Assembly (NCBI RefSeq): GCF_000153205.1
Contig: NZ_CH672427.1
Coordinates: 1,148,667 to 1,212,666, forward strand
From: Nitrococcus mobilis Nb-231
Lineage (GTDB): Bacteria > Pseudomonadota > Gammaproteobacteria > Nitrococcales > Nitrococcaceae
Direction: 5' to 3'
DNA: 64,000 bases
Of the stretch, positions 59,499 through 64,000 are shown piece after piece. Each line of letters opens with the position of its first letter. The stretch's first letter is position 1. A model generated the notes under the pieces. That model made no database searches and was not told the origin of the DNA. It was given only the letters and a program-made list of their open reading frames with translations. Both the position numbers and the translations under genes were made by a program.

Positions 59499-60257
59499 TC
59501 AGACCGGATTCGGGTCGTCAACAAAGCGGTGCTCAAGACACAGCTTTGCGGCGAGGTGCTCGCCCAGTGCCTGCACTCCGTAGCGCTCGGTCGCATGGTG
59601 CCCAGCGGCAAAGTAGTGAATTCCATGCTCCCTGGCCTCATGAGTGGTTGGCTCGGAGACCTCGCCACTGATGTAAGCGTCGGCCCCAAGGGTTACGGCC
59701 TCGCCGAGGAAGCGCTGCGCTGCGCCGCTACACCAGGCCACTTTACGGATAATCCGCGGGCCGGCCCCCACATGGAGCGGGGCACGCCCAAGCAGACGAG
59801 CCAGCCGATCGGCCAGTTCGCCCGGGGTAGACGCAACATCAAGACGCCCGAAGGCCAGCAATCTCGGTACCCCACCGGCCTCGGCGTAACCGTCTACCTC
59901 AAAGGCAAGCCGTTTGCCAAGTTGCGCATTATTGCCGAATACTTCGTGGGTATCCAAAGGCAAATGATAGGCGATCAGACTGACTCCATGCCGCAACAGC
60001 ATACTCAGACGCCGCGCCTTCAGGCCGGTCACCGGCAGCGGCTCTCCCTTCCAAAAATAGCCGTGGTGTACGAGCACGGCATCCGCGCCGAGGGCAATGG
60101 CCTGCTCAAGCAACGCCATCGAAGCTGTAACCCCGGTGACGATGCGAGCCACCTCGTCGCGGCCTTCTACTTGCAATCCATTGGGGGTGTAATCGTGAAA
60201 GCCGCTGGTGCCGAGCAGCTCATCACAGTAACGAACCAACTCGGAAAGTTGTATCAT
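59499..60257 (-). CDS. Nif3-like dinuclear metal protein (YbgI family)
   Basis: A 252-residue protein of the hexameric Nif3/YbgI/DUF34 family. Metal-binding His/Asp/Glu residues are in VLVHHGYFW, YHLPLDTH and GHHATERYGVQALGEHL. A GTP cyclohydrolase-like role was once proposed; the true role is unknown, with a link to metal or NIF3-dependent metabolism inferred only. Divergent from the algW/degS gene, a common pair in gammaproteobacteria. Confidence 0.92.
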   Translation of the reverse strand: MIQLSELVRYCDELLGTSGFHDYTPNGLQVEGRDEVARIVTGVTASMALLEQAIALGADAVLVHHGYFWKGEPLPVTGLKARRLSMLLRHGVSLIAYHLPLDTHEVFGNNAQLGKRLAFEVDGYAEAGGVPRLLAFGRLDVASTPGELADRLARLLGRAPLHVGAGPRIIRKVAWCSGAAQRFLGEAVTLGADAYISGEVSEPTTHEAREHGIHYFAAGHHATERYGVQALGEHLAAKLCLEHRFVDDPNPV

Positions 60258-60358
60258 GAAGGTGTCAACTCTCCGTTCGAATCCATGCAGCCCAACTTGC
60301 TGTCCTCCTGGATTCCTCGCGCTGCGGCGTGAGCAAGTGAAATGTGAGATAAAACGGC

Positions 60359-61528
60359 GTGCAGCCGCATAAGCGTGTAACGCAGTTCATACTCAGATAC
60401 CTTAGTATCGGCGTCGCCGTTGCGGGGGTCACGATCTGGCTGGCGCCCCGATTGTTACCCACTGAACGACCGATCGTGGAGATCCACGAAGCACCACTTG
60501 TAAGCCGCATCGCCCTGGTAGGGGCAACAACGGCACCGGTCTCTTACGCCGAAGCCGTCGTGCGAGCAGCCCCGGCGGTGGTGAATATTTATACCACTAA
60601 GCAGGTGGCCGAACCACGCCACCCGTTTTTCGACGAACCCATGCTGCGCCGCTACTTCGGCAAACGCTACGAACAACCCCGCAAACGCCTGGAGACCTCT
60701 CTGGGCTCCGGCGTCGTGATCAGCAGCAAGGGCTATGTGCTGACGAATAATCACGTGATTCATGGCGCGGATGAAATCCAAGTGCTGCTCTCCGACGGGC
60801 GCAGCACCGCGGCGCTCATCGTAGGCAGCGATCCCGAAACCGACCTGGCGGTGTTGCGAATCGACCTGCAGGGACTGCCCACCGTAACGCTCGGCCATTC
60901 GCAAACCTTGCGGGTCGGCGACGTCGTGCTCGCCATTGGCAACCCTTTCGGTATCGGACAAACGGTCACTCAGGGTATTGTAAGCGCGACCGGGCGCAGC
61001 CAACTCGGCTTGGCCACGATCGAGAACTTCATTCAAACGGATGCCGCCATTAATCCCGGCAACTCCGGCGGTGCGCTGATCAACGTGCACGGGGAAGTAG
61101 TGGGTATTAATACCGCCATTTTTAGCCGTACCGGAGGATCACTGGGCATCGGTTTTGCCATCCCGATCAGCCTGGCGCGTGGCGTTTTCCAAGGCATCGT
61201 CGAAAACGGTCGCGTGATCCGCGGTTGGATCGGCGTTCAGATCCAGACGATCACACCGCAGCTGGCCGCTGCATACGGGTTAGACGCCTCGGCACATGGG
61301 GTACTCATTGCCGGTGTGCAACGCGGCGGTCCGGCGGCCCGGGCCGGGTTAAATCCAGGGGATATGGTGCTGAACATAAATGGGAACCCGATCGCCGACA
61401 TCCACGATCTCCTTACAGTAATTACGGCCCAAAAGCCGGGTACCACAATCGTGGTATCTGGACTGCACAACGACGGCCTCGCTTTCCAACGCCGCGTCCC
61501 AATTGAGGAGCGCCCGCGCCGATTATAG
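60359..61528 (+). CDS. degS: DegS/AlgW-type periplasmic serine protease
   Basis: A 389-residue inner-membrane-anchored trypsin-like protease. An N-terminal anchor (about 10-33) precedes the catalytic triad His132 ([10 protein letters not shown]), Asp162 ([10 protein letters not shown]) and Ser236 (NPGNSGGAL), and a single PDZ domain (about 280-375). One PDZ plus anchor indicates DegS/AlgW, the sensor that starts RseA cleavage in the envelope stress response, not DegP. Start is GTG 60359 with a weak ribosome site. Its end overlaps the hisD end by 6 bp, tail-to-tail. Confidence 0.93.
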   Translation: MQPHKRVTQFILRYLSIGVAVAGVTIWLAPRLLPTERPIVEIHEAPLVSRIALVGATTAPVSYAEAVVRAAPAVVNIYTTKQVAEPRHPFFDEPMLRRYFGKRYEQPRKRLETSLGSGVVISSKGYVLTNNHVIHGADEIQVLLSDGRSTAALIVGSDPETDLAVLRIDLQGLPTVTLGHSQTLRVGDVVLAIGNPFGIGQTVTQGIVSATGRSQLGLATIENFIQTDAAINPGNSGGALINVHGEVVGINTAIFSRTGGSLGIGFAIPISLARGVFQGIVENGRVIRGWIGVQIQTITPQLAAAYGLDASAHGVLIAGVQRGGPAARAGLNPGDMVLNINGNPIADIHDLLTVITAQKPGTTIVVSGLHNDGLAFQRRVPIEERPRRL

Positions 61529-62851
61529 GGGCGGTTGCTGTTCGTCGTCAGATTCTTGCACTCTATATTCAGCCGACCGTGCATGCGCGGTCAGTCCCTC
61601 GCCTCGCGCGAGCCGCCCAGCGATGCGCCCCAGGCGAGCGGCGCCGTCGCCAGAACAGCGTACCAAGCTGGTGCGTTTCTGAAAATCATACACTCCGAGC
61701 GGCGAGGCAAAGCGCGCTGTGCGCGAGGTCGGCAAGACATGATTGGGTCCCGCACAGTAGTCGCCGAAGACTTCGGCGGTATTTTGGCCCAGGAACACCG
61801 CCCCGGCGTGGCGCACGGCGCTGAGCATTCGTTCAGGCTCGATCAGCGACAATTCCAGATGCTCCGGGGCGACGAAATTGACCACATCCGCTGCTTCGGC
61901 AAGGTCCCGGACGCAAATCAACGCTCCGCGGCTGTTGAGGGCAGCGCGAATAATCTCGGAGCGTTCCATCGCAGGCAAAAGTCGTTCCATAGCGCTTTGC
62001 ACTTGATCCAAATACAACGGATCGGGACAGACGAGCATGGCGCGGGCATCTTCATCGTGTTCGGCCTGGGCGAACAGGTCGACAGCGATCCACTCGGGAT
62101 CGGTTTGGCCATCGCAAACGACCATGATCTCCGAAGGCCCGGCTATCATGTCGATCCCGACCTGACCGAAGACCCGACGCTTAGCCTCCGCAACATAGGC
62201 ATTGCCCGGACCAACGATCTTGTCCACTGCAGCAATAGTCTCGCTGCCATAGGCCAAAACACCGATGGCCTGGGCGCCACCGATGGTAAACAATCGGTCC
62301 ACTCGCGCGATCTGTGCCGCAGCGAGAACCAAGGGATTGATCTCGCCTCCCGGCGCCGGGGCGAGCATGGTGATTTCATCGACTCCGGCCACACGCGCGG
62401 GCAACACATTCATAAGCACCGAGGAAGGGTAAGCCGCTTTACCGCCCGGCACGTACACTCCCACGCGCTCCAACGGCGTCACCTGCTGGCCGAGAATGCT
62501 GCCGTCGGGCTCGGTATAAGACCACGACTCGGTTTTCTGCCGCTGATGATAAGCGCGGATTCGCTCCGCGGCGAATTCCAATGCCTCGCGTTGCATACTC
62601 GGAAGCCTGTCCAGAGCGGTGGCCCTGCGCTCGGGCGAAATCTCCAGCTCAGCGACACAGCTTGCCGTGATGCGGTCGAAGCGGGCCGTATACTCCAGCA
62701 CGGCGGAATCGCCGCGCCGTCGTACCGCCTCAAGGATCTCGACGACGACTTGCTCTACCTGTCCTGTGGCGCCGCTATCCCAATCCATTAGCCGCCGAAG
62801 GCTGCCCCAAAAATCCGACTGTGTAGTACTCAGACGTTTGATCGTAAGCAT
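61523..62851 (-). CDS. hisD: Histidinol dehydrogenase
   Basis: A 442-residue zinc enzyme performing the last two oxidations of histidine synthesis. The signature block [11 protein letters not shown], the catalytic VAPEHLEL and the zinc/substrate region around [23 protein letters not shown] are present. It follows hisG by 18 bp in the same direction. A long antisense frame over this gene is not coding. Confidence 0.97.
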   Translation of the reverse strand: MLTIKRLSTTQSDFWGSLRRLMDWDSGATGQVEQVVVEILEAVRRRGDSAVLEYTARFDRITASCVAELEISPERRATALDRLPSMQREALEFAAERIRAYHQRQKTESWSYTEPDGSILGQQVTPLERVGVYVPGGKAAYPSSVLMNVLPARVAGVDEITMLAPAPGGEINPLVLAAAQIARVDRLFTIGGAQAIGVLAYGSETIAAVDKIVGPGNAYVAEAKRRVFGQVGIDMIAGPSEIMVVCDGQTDPEWIAVDLFAQAEHDEDARAMLVCPDPLYLDQVQSAMERLLPAMERSEIIRAALNSRGALICVRDLAEAADVVNFVAPEHLELSLIEPERMLSAVRHAGAVFLGQNTAEVFGDYCAGPNHVLPTSRTARFASPLGVYDFQKRTSLVRCSGDGAARLGRIAGRLARGEGLTAHARSAEYRVQESDDEQQPPL

Positions 62852-62869
62852 CTCCCGCTCCCAGCGTGA

Positions 62870-63550
62870 TCAGGATTTGCCGGTTGTCCCTGAATTCGCC
62901 GCCGAGCGGTGCATTGCCGCTACAGCGGCCTGCATCCGCGCCAGAAACGGCTTGATCAGCCGATGTTTGGTCTTCATCGCCGCCCGATTGACCACCAAGC
63001 GCGAGCTGATGTCGGCGATGTGCTCAAGTGGCGCGAGACCGTTGGCTTGTAGGGTGCGGCCGGTGTCGACAAGGTCGACGATCAAATCGGCCAATCCAAC
63101 CAGCGGCGCAAGCTCCATTGAACCGTAGAGCTTGATAAGCTCCACCTGCCGCCCCTGTTCGGCAAAATAACGGCGGGTGATGTTGACGTATTTCGTTGCC
63201 ACACGAACGCGGCGGGCGGTCACGTTTGCGCCGGGTCTACCGGCGATTACGAGACGACAGCGGGCGATGCCGAGGTCCAGCGGCTCATAGAGCCCCTGCC
63301 CGCCATACTCCATGAGCACGTCCTTGCCCGTCACACCTACATCGGCGCCACCATACTCGACGTAGGTCGGCGCGTCCGCGGCGCGCACGATCACCAGCCG
63401 TACCTGCGCCACGCCGGTAGCCAAAAGCAACCGGCGGCTCACCTGCGGCGGCTCCACCGGCTCGATGCCAGCGTGACCCAGCAGCGGCAAGGTTTCCCTT
63501 AGAATCCGGCCCTTCGACAGAGCAATAACTAGTGTATCGTCGTCGCTCAC
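62870..63550 (-). CDS. hisG: ATP phosphoribosyltransferase, short form
   Basis: A 226-residue enzyme for the first step of histidine synthesis. [16 protein letters not shown] opens the fold, and [15 protein letters not shown] is the PRPP-binding motif. The C-terminal regulatory ACT-like domain of long HisG is absent, so activity should need HisZ, which is not in the window. No ATG fits; GTG 63550, 12 nt after AGGAG, gives the expected N-terminus. The longer open frame upstream lies over murA. Confidence 0.94.
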   Translation of the reverse strand: MSDDDTLVIALSKGRILRETLPLLGHAGIEPVEPPQVSRRLLLATGVAQVRLVIVRAADAPTYVEYGGADVGVTGKDVLMEYGGQGLYEPLDLGIARCRLVIAGRPGANVTARRVRVATKYVNITRRYFAEQGRQVELIKLYGSMELAPLVGLADLIVDLVDTGRTLQANGLAPLEHIADISSRLVVNRAAMKTKHRLIKPFLARMQAAVAAMHRSAANSGTTGKS

Positions 63551-63572
63551 GGCAAACAGTGGCTCCTGCGCT

Positions 63573-64000
<428 letters not shown>

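Noticed and set aside
59427-60332. 301-codon open frame on the plus strand
   Set aside because: Antisense to the nif3-like gene; low-complexity composition typical of a shadow of GC-rich coding DNA.
61535-62791. 418-codon open frame on the plus strand
   Set aside because: It is exactly antisense to hisD, which has full family motifs; the frame has no recognisable protein features.

Overview
The window is about 64 kb of GC-rich bacterial chromosome, densely coding and almost entirely core genome. The gene set (complete mraZ-to-ftsZ division and cell-wall cluster, lpxC, secA, zapD, lpoA, sspA/sspB, type IV pilus pilBCD, petABC) identifies a Gram-negative gammaproteobacterium. The order rsmI-rnpB-mraZ-dcw-lpxC, the sspBA-petCBA block, and a cqsA/lqsA quorum-sensing locus would suit the Chromatiales/Ectothiorhodospiraceae region of the group, but no single feature fixes the genus. 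No tRNA, CRISPR array, intact transposon or prophage was seen.

Layout. 1-5437 (minus): end of a LEA14-like lipoprotein gene, then a ybhGFSR-type ABC exporter. 5706-7401: thiI (plus, without the rhodanese domain) and a DUF423 membrane protein (minus). 7402-12048: accessory island with an alpha-hydroxyketone quorum-sensing system, a CqsS/LqsS-type sensor kinase and LqsR-type regulator (plus) convergent with a CqsA/LqsA-type autoinducer synthase (minus), flanked by about 500 bp non-coding regions. 12049-20118 (minus): sppA, a 1.4 kb non-coding stretch with an IS5-type transposase remnant and a terminator, an incomplete arginine succinyltransferase operon (astD-astB-astC, no astA or astE), and an orphan mlaC-like gene. 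20544-26272 (plus): pilB-pilC-pilD, coaE, zapD, yacG. 26328-31282 (minus): MutT-ThiE/TenI fusion, argJ, secA. Then dciA (plus) tail-to-tail with lpxC (minus).

31921-50686 (minus) is one long division/envelope cluster read mraZ-rsmH-ftsL-ftsI-murE-murF-mraY-murD-ftsW-murG-murC-murB-ddlB-ftsQ-ftsA-ftsZ-lpxC, with many 1-14 nt overlaps that imply translational coupling. In front of mraZ lies a good sigma70 promoter followed by four TGG-centred direct repeats at exact 10-bp spacing, as expected of an autoregulatory MraZ operator. rnpB sits upstream, then rsmI (minus), lpoA-yraN-diaA (plus), sspB-sspA and petC-petB-petA (minus), a nif3-like gene with a clear terminator, a degS/algW protease gene (plus), and hisD-hisG-murA (minus, murA cut by the window edge).

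The most notable system is the quorum-sensing module. Sensor and synthase match my recollection of Vibrio CqsS/CqsA closely, but the sensor lacks the fused receiver of CqsS, has a separate LqsR-like regulator as in Legionella, and carries valine at the pocket position that I recall controlling autoinducer tail-length specificity in Vibrio. Other points to check: the missing first and last enzymes of the succinyltransferase pathway, an in-frame 81-bp tandem duplication at the end of cytochrome b, and the mraZ operator.
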